A stretch of DNA of 64,000 nucleotides from JBFWUM01 sp050247255 (GCA_050247255.1 JBFWUM010000008.1:1-64000), one strand, 5' to 3'; positions 43,726-56,301 are shown, numbered from the stretch's first letter. Made by a program: numbers and translations. Notes: generated by a model from the sequence alone, not told the origin.

Positions 43726-44478
43726 TCAGTACCTCCCCGATGCGTTCTGCGGGATGTTGAACGACAGCACGACGGTCAGAACGAACGGCACGGGCCGCTC
43801 GTTCAGGATGACGGGCGAATAGCGCCACTGCGAGACGGCGGCGATCGCCGCCTTGTCGAGCAGCGGCACGGAGCGCAGCACCTTCACGTTCTGCACGTGC
43901 CCCTGCTCGTCGACGATCGCCTCGAGGATCACCGTGCCCTGGACCTGGGCCTTGACGGCAATCTCCGGGTAGATCGGCTCGACGCGGTGCACCAGGGTCG
44001 GCTGCTTGATATTGCCGCCGACGCGCACCGGCCCCTTCGGCGCGGGCGGCGGGGGCGGGGGCGGCGGCGGCGGCGCCTCCGGGAGGCCGCCGACAATGCC
44101 GCCGAACACTCCGCCGGGGATGCCGCCTTCGATGCCGCCCGGCATGCCTTCGTCGATGCCGGCCGTTGCCGCCGGTTCGGGCGTGATCTCCGAGGGCGCT
44201 TCAACGGGCGCGGCGTTCGGCGAGGCGGACACCGCCTTGACTGGCTCCTGCGCGCGCGCCGGCGCGGGGGGCGGCGGCGGGGGTGGCGGAGGCGGCGGCG
44301 CGGCGGCGACGAAGGCCATCATCGTGTCCGGCACGTCGGGCAGCGCGTTGGTGACGAAGAGGAGCGGGATGACGACGAGCGCGCCGATGGCGAGCACGTG
44401 CAGCGCGCTCGAGACGAGCACGGGGGTGCCGCCGCCGCCGGCCAGGTGTTTCTCCTTGCCCGTAATCAGATCGAACAT
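43726..44478 (-). CDS. TonB-family energy transducer
   Basis: 250 residues. One N-terminal membrane helix (about 24-44, VSSALHVLAIGALVVIPLLF), then a periplasmic stalk with two runs of ten or eleven prolines separated by a Gly-Ile repeat (GGIEGGIPGGVFGGIVGG), and a C-terminal TonB domain (about 160-240) with HRVEPIYPEIAVKAQVQGTV and SQWRYSPVILNERPV. It would couple inner-membrane energy to an outer-membrane receptor. It is the first gene of the pnpC-pnpD operon, but no TonB-dependent receptor or ExbB/D is nearby. Its proline runs would need EF-P. Confidence 0.9.
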   Translation of the reverse strand: MFDLITGKEKHLAGGGGTPVLVSSALHVLAIGALVVIPLLFVTNALPDVPDTMMAFVAAAPPPPPPPPPPPAPARAQEPVKAVSASPNAAPVEAPSEITPEPAATAGIDEGMPGGIEGGIPGGVFGGIVGGLPEAPPPPPPPPPPAPKGPVRVGGNIKQPTLVHRVEPIYPEIAVKAQVQGTVILEAIVDEQGHVQNVKVLRSVPLLDKAAIAAVSQWRYSPVILNERPVPFVLTVVLSFNIPQNASGRY

Positions 44479-44645
44479 GACAGCCTCCGTATGGCACCCG
44501 GCACGTGTGCAAGTGATCGGCCACGGTCGAGATGCACGGAAGCTCGAAGGAATCTGGCGATCGCACGGCGTTCGCCGCTGGCGGAGCGCGGGTTATTTCG
44601 AGCGCGCGGGGAAAAGCCCGCGGCGGAGGGACGCCGGCGATCTTC

Positions 44646-45209
44646 ATGTATCGTTCACGTGGGCTCACTGTGACCGACGACTTCGAGCGGCTGGCCGCCG
44701 CGCACAAGGACGCTGTGTATCGTCAGCTGATTCGCACCTGCGGCAACCAGGAGGACGCCGAGGACGTGCTCGTGGAGGCGCTGCTCAAGGCGTACCAGCA
44801 CCTGGATCAGCTGCGCGAACACGGCGCCTTCCGCGCCTGGCTGGCGCAGATCGGGCGGCGCGTCTGCTGGCAGATGAAGCGGCGGGAGTCGCTCTCGCCG
44901 GTCATCCACCTGGCGGAGGCCGAATCGCGCGGGCAGGAGCTGGTCGACACCGGCCCCTCGCCGGAGGTCGCCGTCGCCCGGCAGCGGCTGCAGGCGCTGC
45001 TGCGCGAGGCGGTCGATCACCTCGACCCCGCGTCCCGCGCCGTCTACGTGCTGCGGGACCTGGAGGAGCGCTCCGGCGCGGAGGTCGCGCAGCAGCTCGG
45101 TATCTCGCTGGCGGCGGAGAAGTCGCGGCTGCACCGTGCCCGCGCCCAGGTCCGCGACTTTCTCGACCGCCGTCTCGCCGGCGAGGCGCCGGTTACGCCG
45201 CCTGCCTGA
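44646..45209 (+). CDS. ECF-family RNA polymerase sigma factor
   Basis: 187 residues from ATG 44646; GTG 44670 is an alternative. Region 2 shows DAVYRQLIRTCGNQEDAEDV and EHGAFRAWLAQIGRRVCWQM; region 4 shows DHLDPASRAVYVLRDLEERS and GAEVAQQLGISLAAEKSRLH. It should direct RNA polymerase to a small regulon. It is divergent from the TonB operon and convergent with the RND efflux operon, with a 17-bp overlap at its 3' end. No anti-sigma gene is adjacent. Confidence 0.93.
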   Translation: MYRSRGLTVTDDFERLAAAHKDAVYRQLIRTCGNQEDAEDVLVEALLKAYQHLDQLREHGAFRAWLAQIGRRVCWQMKRRESLSPVIHLAEAESRGQELVDTGPSPEVAVARQRLQALLREAVDHLDPASRAVYVLRDLEERSGAEVAQQLGISLAAEKSRLHRARAQVRDFLDRRLAGEAPVTPPA

Positions 45210-45389
45210 GGCCGATCCGCCGCAGCACGCTCATCATCGGACACCAGTTGGTGAACGCCGACTGGAACAGGTTGAGCCCGACGAACAGCGTGAACCACAG
45301 GAAGTTCACGTGGACGTACATCCCGAGCAGCACGCTGAGCGCCACGAGGGCGCCCGCAATGAGCCGGAGCGCGCGTTCGACGGTCATGA

Positions 45390-45393
<4 letters not shown>
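45193..45393 (-). CDS. DUF2892 (YgaP-type) small membrane protein
   Basis: 66 residues, two membrane helices separated by a short loop. NVERALRL-like start (MTVERALRLIAGALVALSVL) and FTLFVGLNLFQSAFTNWCPM match the DUF2892 family, which often accompanies rhodanese or sulfur proteins. ATG 45393 overlaps the stop of the RND gene (ATGA); ATG 45387 is also possible. It closes the TolC-MFP-RND operon. Confidence 0.88.
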
Positions 45394-48589
<3,196 letters not shown>

Positions 48590-48593
<4 letters not shown>

Positions 48594-49801
48594 CGGCCTG
48601 CTCCTTCGGCCGTCGCGGACTCAGCGGTGACGCGGTTGCCGTCGACGAGCGCCGGCGGCGGGTCCACCACCACGACCTCGCCGGGATCGAGGCCGGCCAT
48701 GACCTCGGCGCGGTCGCCGCTGATCAGGCCGGTCTGGAGGAGCCGCAGGCGCGCCACGCCGTCGTCCACCACGAACGCGGTGGCGACCTGGCCCTGCCAC
48801 CGGATGGCGGCCGCCGGCACGAGCAGCGCGGTCCGGCCCCGCCCGTCGAATCGCACGCGGGCGAAACTGCCGGTCCGGGCGGCATGGCCGGCGGGCAACG
48901 ACACCTTCACGGTGAAGGCGCGCTGGTCAGCATCAACGGCGCGGGCGACCTCGAGGACGACGCCTTCGAGCGGCGAGCCGCCGGCGTCGAGCAGCACCTC
49001 GGCCCGGTCGCCTGGCGCCACGAGCGCGGCGCGCGCCTCGTCGACGCGCGCCTCGACGCGCGGCGCGCCGGCGGCATCGAGCCGGAGCAGCGGGACGCCA
49101 GGCGACGCGAGGTTGCCCGGGTCGGTCATCCGCTCGGTCACGAGCCCGGCGAAGGGAGCGCGGATCACGGTGAACCCGCGGGTGGTCTCGGCTGCGTCGG
49201 CCGCGGCGCGCGCCGCCGCCAGTTGCGACGCGGCCTGCTCGATTCGCGCCTGTGTTCCGGCCGTGCGCGCCGCGGCGGCGCTGCGCCTGGCTTCGGCCTC
49301 GTCCAGCTCCTGCGGCGTCGCGGCCTTGCGCGCGTGCAGCGCGGCGATGCGTGTGTGCCAGGCGTCGGCCAGCTGCTGATCGGCCATCGACGCGGCGTGC
49401 TCGGCCTTCGCCGCGACGACGGCCTGCTCGACCGCCGCGGTGGCGGCGGTTGCCTGCTGCGCCTGGGCGCCGAGCGCGCCGGCGTCGAGCACGACCAGCA
49501 CCTGGCCGGCACGCACGCGATCGCCGGCGCGGACCCGCACCTCCGCCACCGGCGCGACCACGCGGCTCGTCACGACGGCGGTCGCACTGGCGGTCACCAC
49601 GCCACCTGCCTCGATCGATTCGGGCAGCTCGGCGATCGCCGCGGCAACCGTCACGACAGGCACCGGGGGCGCGTCGGGCGCGCGGGTTCCGCGATCCTCC
49701 GAGGATCCGCAGGCCGCCAGCAGGACGATTGGCGTGACGGCGAGCAGGACAAGCATCATCGGCCGGCGGTATGTCGTCAGGTGTGGCATGACTTGGCTCA
49801 T
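48590..49801 (-). CDS. Membrane-fusion lipoprotein of the RND pump
   Basis: 403 residues. A signal with lipobox VLLAACGSS anchors the protein to the inner membrane. Lipoyl-like halves (VTSRVVAPVAEVRVRAGDRV and RGFTVIRAPFAGLVTERMTD) flank a long Ala-rich coiled-coil hairpin (about 115-205), then beta-barrel and membrane-proximal domains. It bridges the RND pump and the TolC channel. Both ends overlap neighbours by ATGA. Confidence 0.94.
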
Positions 49802-51132
49802 CGGGTTTCCAGGCGGCCTGCCGCGCGGTCGAGCATCACGCGCTCGAGGATGACGTCCATCGCCGCCGCGACCGCGCGCGCCTCGGCGTCGAGCGCGGCC
49901 TCGGCCGCCCGGAGCACGTCGGTGATGGACGCGAGTCCCGTGTCGTAGCGGTCGCGGACGATCCGCTGGCTCTCGCGGGCCTGTGCCAGCGCCGCCTCCC
50001 CGGCCGCGCCGCGGGCGCGCGCGGCGTCGAGTCGCGCCAGGGCGGTCCGAACTTCGAGATCGATGCGGCGCTCGACGGCTTCGCGCTCCGCAGCGGCCCG
50101 CGTGACGGCGTGGCCCGCCTCGGCGATGCGCGCCTGGTCGGCGAACCCGCGGAAGACGTTGATCCGCACCTCGGCGCCGACCACCCAGCTCGATTGCTGG
50201 TCGGTGAGACTGTCGCCGTTCCACTCCCAGCCGCCCTGCAACCCGACCTGTGGCAGGAACGCGGCGCGTGATGCCCGTCGCGCGTTGTCGACCAGGCGTT
50301 CACGCAGTCCGGCCTCCGCCTGCTCGGGGCGCAACGCCAGAGCCCCGCGCACGAGCGCGTCGGCATCCGCCGGGGCGGCCGCCGCCACGGGCGGGATGAG
50401 GCGCAGTTGCGCATCGGCGGGAGCGCCAATCGCCTGGTGCAGCGTGAGCCGCGCCACCTCGAGATCGCCCCCGGTGGCAATCGCCCGCTCGCGCATGTCG
50501 GCCAGGTGCACCTCGACCGCCAGCACGTCGGCGTCGGTGACGATGCCGACGTCCCGCCGGGCGCGCGCCCGCGCCAGGTCGCTCTCGGCCGCCTCGACTC
50601 CCGCGGCGCTGGCGCGCTGCAAGGCGTCGAACTGGAGCACCTGGGCGAACGCCGCCGCGGCGGCGACTGCCAGGTCCTGGGTTGAACGCGAACGGGCCGC
50701 GGCCGCCAGGGCGCGGTTGATGTCGGCCTGCTCGACGCGCAGGCGGGCAAGGCCCGCGTCCCAGACCGGCTGAGCGGCCGTGACGGCGGTCCTGACGTTG
50801 GTGACGGCGGAAGGGTGGTTCAGCCGATCGACGGCGAAATCAGCGGGCGTGAACCGCCGCTGTGACAGCAGCGAGCCGAAGACGAACACGGGCTGGTCGC
50901 CGCGCTGCGCTCCGACGCTGACGTCCACCGTCGGCAAGTAGCCGGCCCGTGCCTGGCGGACGCGCGCCTCCGCCTCCTGCTCGGCCGCGTCGAGCGCCCG
51001 GGCATCCGGCGTGGCGGTGCGGGCGCGCGCCATGGCATCGGACAGCGTGAGCGCCTCCTGCGCCCCGGCGGAGGTGGCGGCGATTGCGAGCAGTACCGCG
51101 ATGGCTGGAAGCCTGGCGATCAACGGGTCCAT
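49798..51132 (-). CDS. TolC-family outer-membrane channel
   Basis: 444 residues with a signal peptide (ending SAGAQ, 25). Two repeats of the outer-membrane efflux domain are visible, each with long coiled-coil helices rich in Ala and Arg and strand-like parts (FLPQVGLQGGWEWNGD; SSWVVGAEVRINVFRGFAD). RYDTGLASITDVLRAAEAAL near the end is a typical TolC segment. It provides the exit duct of the pump and is the first gene of the operon. Confidence 0.94.
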   Translation of the reverse strand: MDPLIARLPAIAVLLAIAATSAGAQEALTLSDAMARARTATPDARALDAAEQEAEARVRQARAGYLPTVDVSVGAQRGDQPVFVFGSLLSQRRFTPADFAVDRLNHPSAVTNVRTAVTAAQPVWDAGLARLRVEQADINRALAAAARSRSTQDLAVAAAAAFAQVLQFDALQRASAAGVEAAESDLARARARRDVGIVTDADVLAVEVHLADMRERAIATGGDLEVARLTLHQAIGAPADAQLRLIPPVAAAAPADADALVRGALALRPEQAEAGLRERLVDNARRASRAAFLPQVGLQGGWEWNGDSLTDQQSSWVVGAEVRINVFRGFADQARIAEAGHAVTRAAAEREAVERRIDLEVRTALARLDAARARGAAGEAALAQARESQRIVRDRYDTGLASITDVLRAAEAALDAEARAVAAAMDVILERVMLDRAAGRLETR

Positions 51133-51225
51133 TCCCTGCGGCCCGGTCTGAGCCGCTATTCAGACAGAGCCTCGGCGGCGGGGAAAGGATTCCGAGGGGT
51201 CGGGACACGACGTCAGGCGGCGGCG

Positions 51226-52902
51226 TCAGGGCAGCGACACGGTCGCGCGGGCGAGCACCTCGGAGGAGCCGCTCGCCATCGCGTCGTACCAGCCGACGAA
51301 ACGGTTCGTTTCGGGCGCGTCATAGGCCCGCAGGTTGTCGGCCCAGCGGAAGCCGATGGACTGGTAGCGCAGCTCGACCTCAACCTGGAAGGGACCCGTC
51401 CGTCCGGCCGTGGGCACGACGTACCGCACCCGGTCCCCTCCTGCGGCGAAATCGCCATCCTGCCGCGCCGCGCCCTGGACCGCCACCTCGGCCGCCGCGG
51501 TGTCCTTGTCGAACCCGCGGGGAAGCAGGCGGTTGTCCTTGACGTAGCCGACGCCGCGCAGCAGCCCAGTCGTCACGGCGCCGTTCACGTCGCGCATGAT
51601 CGGCTCGTAGATCTGGACCTGGTCCGCGCTCGTGATCTCGACATGGTGCGGCTCGAACCGGGCGGGGTCGTCGTCGTTGTCGTTGCCGCGGATGCGCCCC
51701 GACGGCTCGACGGCGCCCGACTCGAACAGCGCCCCGCCGTCGCGGTCGCGGACGACGAGGTGCAGCCACACGCGGCGCGACGGATACGCGGTCGGCAGCT
51801 TGTGACCCGTCAGGTTGCGGACGGCGACGTCGAGGGTCAGTTGTCCCGGCGCCCCTGCCGCCGCGGTGACGGTCAGCGCCGCGGTATCGCGCTGGAGCTG
51901 CGCGATCGTGGCGGCGGCCGTGGCCTCGATCTCCTGCGGCAGCGCCTCGACGCCGAGGTCGGCGCGATAGCGATTCAGCATCCGGAGCATGAAGAAGTTG
52001 CCGCCGAGGAAGGTGTGGCGGCCAAGGCCCGTCCGCTCCTCGCCGAGGACCGATGCCATGCGCGTCGCGTCCCGCACCTCCGGCATGTGGCACGACTGGC
52101 AGCTCCGCTCCTGGCGGAAGGCGCTGTGCTGCCATTCCAGGTACGGCACCTGTTCGGGGAGCTCACCGAGCACGTCGCCGTTGGGGCCGAGCGCCTGCGT
52201 GAAGAGCGTGTGACACGTGGCGCACATCTCCGACTCGCGCAGGTGGGTCGCCTCGGCCGGCGTCATCCCGGTCGCCGAGCGCATCAGCGTCTGCCGTCCC
52301 CGGTCGATGTCGAACGGGCCGAACATGCGCCGCTCGCCCGACCCGGTCGGCTGGGCCAGCACGAAGCCGCCGTTGAAGCTCTCGCGCGTGCCGAGGCGTT
52401 CCGGCCCTATCTGATGACACACCGTGCACGACACGCCGTCGGCGGCGAGGCGATCGTCGTCGCTCGTGCCGGCGCTGATCGGCAGGTGCGCGAAGATCTC
52501 GGAGTGGCGGTTCTCGGCGCGCGCCCGCGTCGCCGACATCGGCATGTGGCAGAGCGAGCAGTCGTTCTGGATCTCTTCGGCGGCTTCGGGGTGGTCGATG
52601 ATTTCGCGGCGGACGCCGGCGTGCCAGTACGGATCCCGCGACGAGTTCGCCATCATCGACGCGCGCCAGGAGACGCCGATCGACACGTCCTCGCCAGACG
52701 GGGTGGTCAGGCCGTTGTGGCAGGCCATGCAGTCGTGCGAGGTGACGAACAGCGACTCCGGGTGTCCGGGCGGCAGCGGCACGGGCGCGTCCGCCACCTG
52801 GCCCGCGGCCCCCGGCAGCGTCATGAACACGGCCGTCAGCCACGCGGCGACCATCGCCGGAAGCCATCCTGCCCGCGTCCTCTTGTGCATGCGTGTCCTC
52901 AT
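51226..52902 (-). CDS. Exported pentahaem c-type cytochrome
   Basis: 558 residues with a signal peptide (about 13-35). Five CxxCH sites are visible: CMACH, CSLCH, CTVCH, CATCH and CQSCH, all in the N-terminal 300 residues, so five haems. The C-terminal half lacks haem sites and has VRNLTGHKLPTAYPSRRVWL, a beta-rich segment found in multihaem cytochromes of soil bacteria. The start ATG 52902 overlaps the stop of the cytochrome-barrel gene (ATGA), so the two are made together. A role in periplasmic electron transfer is likely; the acceptor is unknown. Confidence 0.9.
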   Translation of the reverse strand: MRTRMHKRTRAGWLPAMVAAWLTAVFMTLPGAAGQVADAPVPLPPGHPESLFVTSHDCMACHNGLTTPSGEDVSIGVSWRASMMANSSRDPYWHAGVRREIIDHPEAAEEIQNDCSLCHMPMSATRARAENRHSEIFAHLPISAGTSDDDRLAADGVSCTVCHQIGPERLGTRESFNGGFVLAQPTGSGERRMFGPFDIDRGRQTLMRSATGMTPAEATHLRESEMCATCHTLFTQALGPNGDVLGELPEQVPYLEWQHSAFRQERSCQSCHMPEVRDATRMASVLGEERTGLGRHTFLGGNFFMLRMLNRYRADLGVEALPQEIEATAAATIAQLQRDTAALTVTAAAGAPGQLTLDVAVRNLTGHKLPTAYPSRRVWLHLVVRDRDGGALFESGAVEPSGRIRGNDNDDDPARFEPHHVEITSADQVQIYEPIMRDVNGAVTTGLLRGVGYVKDNRLLPRGFDKDTAAAEVAVQGAARQDGDFAAGGDRVRYVVPTAGRTGPFQVEVELRYQSIGFRWADNLRAYDAPETNRFVGWYDAMASGSSEVLARATVSLP

Positions 52903-54068
52903 CGCCAGCCGTCGAGCAGCCCGCCGTCGAACCAGTCCCACAGGAAATAGGTGATCACCTGCGTGCGGCGGCCGGCCCGCTCGTTGAGCGGGAAGCGCAC
53001 GCCCGCGTTGATCATGATGTGCTGCCGCTTGTTCAGCGTGACCTGCATCTGCGGCACGAGATCCCAGTGGGTCGTGGCATCGTCCTCGAGATCGCGAGCG
53101 GCGAGCAGTTCCACCATGGGCGACCACGACCGCCCGAAGCGTCCCTGCGAGAAGCTCCTGCCGGCGGCCACGCGCCAGAACGCTTCGCGGCCGGCGCTGG
53201 CGGTCTCGAACGGCAACTCGAGGCCGGCCTGGGCCTGGACGAAGCTGTCGGCCGGCAGGAGCTGGCCGAAGGCGACGAACGGCTCGAACACGGTGACGCC
53301 GCCGCCAAGGCCGGCGGTGTCCTTGCCGGTCGGCAGGATGATCTCGCCGGCCGCGCTCAGGATGTGGCCGCGGTCGAGGCTGTGCATCAGCACGCGCTTC
53401 AGGGCGAACGCGACGTCCCCCAGGCCGCGCTCCCATCCGCCGCCAGGGCCCTCCTGCACCTGCACCGGCACGACCACCTCGTACTGCGTGCGCGAGCCGA
53501 GCCGCTGCTCGTACAGGAACTCGTTGCCGACCAGCCCGGTCCCGGTCGCGTTGATCGTGGTGGTCAGCACCGACTCGTTCTCGGGGAACGCCTTCTCCGT
53601 GACCAGCGCGCGGGGTACGTTGAGCTCGCCGCGCGGCCACGCCGGGTCGCGGCAGAATCGCCGGGTGTGATCGAGCGCCTGCTGCAGCTCGGCGTCGGTC
53701 ATCGCGTCGCCGAACGCCGGCATCCGGCGGTCGAAGCCGCGGGCGGGGCCGCCGTCGTGCGCGACGGCCATCCAGTCCCCGTCCGGTTCGACGGTCGAGA
53801 AGCTGCAGTCGGTGAAGTTGGGAAGCGGGGTGTCGAAGCCGACCAGCGCCACGGCGACGCCGCGGCCGTCGATGCCGTGGCAGGCCGCGCAGGCCGTGCG
53901 ATAGAGATCGGCCCCCGGCGCGGTCCCCGTCGCCTGGGATGCCGCAGCCTGGGACGGCGCCGCCTGGCAGATGGTGCACCCCGCGACAAGGGCGACGATG
54001 ACAGCAACGATACGAACCAGCGTGTCTCTCCTTGCTCGTACTCCGAGCGCGGGATGCCACGCTAGCAC
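52899..54068 (-). CDS. Monohaem cytochrome c fused to a beta-barrel-like domain
   Basis: Up to 389 residues. After a hydrophobic signal (about 18-36, ending in a lipobox-like VAGC) a class I cytochrome c domain holds CAACH (about 60) and a distal Met in RRMPAFGDAM (about 115). Residues 155-389 have alternating strands with the look of an outer-membrane barrel (YEVVVPVQVQEG, GGVTVFEPFVAFGQLL, HIMINAGVRFPL, ending ITYFLWDWFDGGLLDGW). No ATG, GTG or TTG fits just before the signal. GTG 54068 is the longest start; an AAGGAG sits 7 nt before an in-frame CTG at 54020, so CTG may be the true start. Such a fusion could pass electrons at the outer membrane, as Cyc2-type proteins do, but motif similarity to Cyc2 is not evident. 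Confidence 0.72.
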   Translation of the reverse strand: MLAWHPALGVRARRDTLVRIVAVIVALVAGCTICQAAPSQAAASQATGTAPGADLYRTACAACHGIDGRGVAVALVGFDTPLPNFTDCSFSTVEPDGDWMAVAHDGGPARGFDRRMPAFGDAMTDAELQQALDHTRRFCRDPAWPRGELNVPRALVTEKAFPENESVLTTTINATGTGLVGNEFLYEQRLGSRTQYEVVVPVQVQEGPGGGWERGLGDVAFALKRVLMHSLDRGHILSAAGEIILPTGKDTAGLGGGVTVFEPFVAFGQLLPADSFVQAQAGLELPFETASAGREAFWRVAAGRSFSQGRFGRSWSPMVELLAARDLEDDATTHWDLVPQMQVTLNKRQHIMINAGVRFPLNERAGRRTQVITYFLWDWFDGGLLDGWR

Positions 54069-54188
54069 AGGCCTTCGGCCGTCGACGCAGGAGACAGGAT
54101 CTCAGAACGGATCTCAGGACCGGCGGCCGACGCGGGATGGAACTTGCATCACCCTCCGCGTCGTCACCGATGAGAGAGGAGATCGTCG

Positions 54189-54605
54189 ATGGACCCGAGC
54201 AAAGCCGCCGATCCCGCATACGGATACACCGCCCATCTCCGCGGCGTGTCGTTCGACGAGGCCCGCGCCCGAATCGTCGCTGCCCTCAAGGCCGAAGGTT
54301 TCGGCGTGCTGACCGAGATCGACGTCACGTCCACGCTGAAGGCCAAGCTGGATCGCGAGTTCCGGCGCTACGTCATTCTCGGCGCCTGCAACCCCCAGCT
54401 GGCGCACCAGGCCCTCGAGGCGGAGCTGGCCATCGGGCTGCTGCTGCCGTGCAACGTATGCGTATGGGAAGAGGAGGGCGGCAGCGTGGTATCGATAGCA
54501 CGACCCGAAGCCATGTTCGAGCTGGTGGGCCGGCAGGACGTGGAACCGGTCGCCCGTGAGGCGTCCCAACGGCTGCGCCGGGCGCTCGAGCACGTCTCGA
54601 CGTAG
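54189..54605 (+). CDS. DUF302 protein
   Basis: 138 residues, GAGGAG before ATG 54189. The fold signature is clear: SFDEARARIVAALKAEGFGV, LTEIDVTSTLKAKLDREFRR, YVILGACNPQLAHQALEAE and GLLLPCNVCVWEEE with two Cys. No signal peptide. DUF302 proteins are linked to redox or sulfur stress but have no set function. It lies divergent from the cytochrome operon. Confidence 0.92.
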   Translation: MDPSKAADPAYGYTAHLRGVSFDEARARIVAALKAEGFGVLTEIDVTSTLKAKLDREFRRYVILGACNPQLAHQALEAELAIGLLLPCNVCVWEEEGGSVVSIARPEAMFELVGRQDVEPVAREASQRLRRALEHVST

Positions 54606-54633
54606 AACGCCGTGGCCCGGCCGCGCACGCCAG

Positions 54634-55209
54634 CTATCCGGCGACGAGGCTGGCGACGAAGGCGCCGACGTAGTACGCCACGGCCCCGGTGACCGCGCCC
54701 AGCGCGAGCATTTCGAGCCCGTTCGTCCACCACCGGCCGGCTCCGACCGCCGCGCGCGCGGCGCCCACCGTGAACAGGGCCACCAGGCTCAGTGCGGTCG
54801 AGAGCGCGAAGCGATCCGTCTCGAGATTGCGGATGACATAGGGCACGAGCGGCACGGCGCCGGCGGCGACGAAGGCGAGGAAGGTGGCCCCCGCGTGCCG
54901 GATGGCAAACGCCTCCTGTTCAGGGAGCTGCTGCGCCTCGCGGACCCGCTCGTCCGAACGGATCCCCAGGTAGTTCCCGACCGCCATCGACAGGCCGTCG
55001 GCCACGAGATTCGCCACGCCGAGGACGAGGACAGTAACCGGGCTGAGCGTGCCGCCGGTGACGCCGGCGACGACGGCGAACGTGGTGATGATGCCGTCGT
55101 TGGCGCCGTAAACGAGATCGCGGATGTAGTGCCGGGCGATGCCCATGAGGGTTCGCGGCTCGTCGTGCAGCGATGCGCGCGGTGGGATGGATTGAGCGGG
55201 ACTGGTCAA
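54634..55209 (-). CDS. VIT1/CCC1-family Fe2+/Mn2+ transporter
   Basis: 191 residues from TTG 55209; ATG 55146 would give 170 but still keep the family start. The signature HYIRDLVYGANDGIITTFAV is followed by VAGVTGGTLSPVTVLVLGVA, NLVADGLSMAVGNYLGIRSD with the metal-site Glu/Asp residues, and three more helices. It should move iron or manganese out of the cytoplasm. It is convergent with DUF302 and divergent from a small membrane operon. Confidence 0.9.
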   Translation of the reverse strand: MTSPAQSIPPRASLHDEPRTLMGIARHYIRDLVYGANDGIITTFAVVAGVTGGTLSPVTVLVLGVANLVADGLSMAVGNYLGIRSDERVREAQQLPEQEAFAIRHAGATFLAFVAAGAVPLVPYVIRNLETDRFALSTALSLVALFTVGAARAAVGAGRWWTNGLEMLALGAVTGAVAYYVGAFVASLVAG

Positions 55210-55406
55210 CGGTTCTGCCCGGAGCAAGATGCCAGCCACGAGGTCGCGGCCAGCCGCCACTATAGTGCGGACAAATTCTCCCGGAGCGCCAAAAATCCCC
55301 GGCGCCGTCCGGTCGCACCCCGCTGCGCGCGCCTTCGTCGCTTCGGGTTCGTCAACCTGCGGGGTACGACACTTGCTCGACAGCGGCTGTATCAACGGAG
55401 ATCACC

Positions 55407-55937
55407 ATGTTGTTCTCGGAGCGCAGCATCTGGACGATGGTGCACGGCATCGGGCTTGGCGGCGCGGCGCTGCTCGGCCTGGCCGCCGCGCTGTTCTATC
55501 TCTACGCAGCGCGGCCGGCGGCGCAGCCGACGGACGACGCCGTCGGCGGCCGCGCGTTTGCCGGGCTGACGGTCTTCACGGCGGTCATGCTCTGGCTCAC
55601 CGTGATCATCGGGACGTATGTCGTGTTTCCGCCCTACCGGGTGACGCCGCCGGCCGGGACGACTGACCTGGCGCAGTTCCCGCGGGCGCTCGTGCTGGCG
55701 TCCCCAGGTACCGCATGGCTCCATTCGTTCGCCATGGAGATCAAGGAGCACATGCCGTGGATCGCCTCGATGCTGGCGACCGCGGCCGCCTTCGTCGCGA
55801 TCCGCTACCCGGAGGCGGCGACCAGGACCCCGTCGTTGCGCCGGATGACGGGCAGCCTGCTCGCCATCGCCTTCGCGATCGTCGCGTTCGTGTCGCTGCT
55901 GGGGGTGTTCGTGAACAAGGTCGCTCCGCTTGAGTGA
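55407..55937 (+). CDS. Four-helix membrane protein with His-rich helices
   Basis: 176 residues from ATG 55407. Four membrane helices (about 12-32, 52-74, 110-128 and 148-170). Histidines occur in TMVHGIGLGG and in WLHSFAMEIKEHMPW, which could bind haem. It is 14 bp upstream of another membrane gene. Function unknown. Confidence 0.65.
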   Translation: MLFSERSIWTMVHGIGLGGAALLGLAAALFYLYAARPAAQPTDDAVGGRAFAGLTVFTAVMLWLTVIIGTYVVFPPYRVTPPAGTTDLAQFPRALVLASPGTAWLHSFAMEIKEHMPWIASMLATAAAFVAIRYPEAATRTPSLRRMTGSLLAIAFAIVAFVSLLGVFVNKVAPLE

Positions 55938-55951
55938 ATGCGAGGCTTCTG

Positions 55952-56296
55952 ATGGCTACCGCGTTACGTCCAGACACGTCTACCGTTGTCGAGACCGGCG
56001 GCGCCGCGATGGCCGCCATCCTCGGTGGCGGCATCGGCGCCTTCGCCATGGGGGCGTTCGTCGTGCTCAACGAGGCGGGCCTGTTTGCGGCGCCCACGCT
56101 CTACGGCCCCGCCGGGGGAGTGAGCGGACGCACGACCTTCGCCGTCATCACGTGGCTGATCGGCTGGGCCGTGCTGCACGCCCGCTGGAAGGGACGCGAC
56201 GACATCGCGCCAGGCCCGATCCTGGCCTGGACCGTCGTCCTGATCGTCGCCGGCCTCGTCGCGACGTTCCCGCCTGTCTGGGGCCTGCTGGGTTGA
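55952..56296 (+). CDS. Three-helix membrane protein
   Basis: 114 residues; ATG 55952 preceded by GAGG. Three membrane helices (about 17-42, 62-78 and 90-110) and a glycine-rich first helix AAILGGGIGAFAMGAFVVL. It probably works with the four-helix protein upstream. A His in AVLHARWKG follows the second helix. Function unknown. Confidence 0.6.
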   Translation: MATALRPDTSTVVETGGAAMAAILGGGIGAFAMGAFVVLNEAGLFAAPTLYGPAGGVSGRTTFAVITWLIGWAVLHARWKGRDDIAPGPILAWTVVLIVAGLVATFPPVWGLLG

Positions 56297-56301
56297 TCAC
56301 G

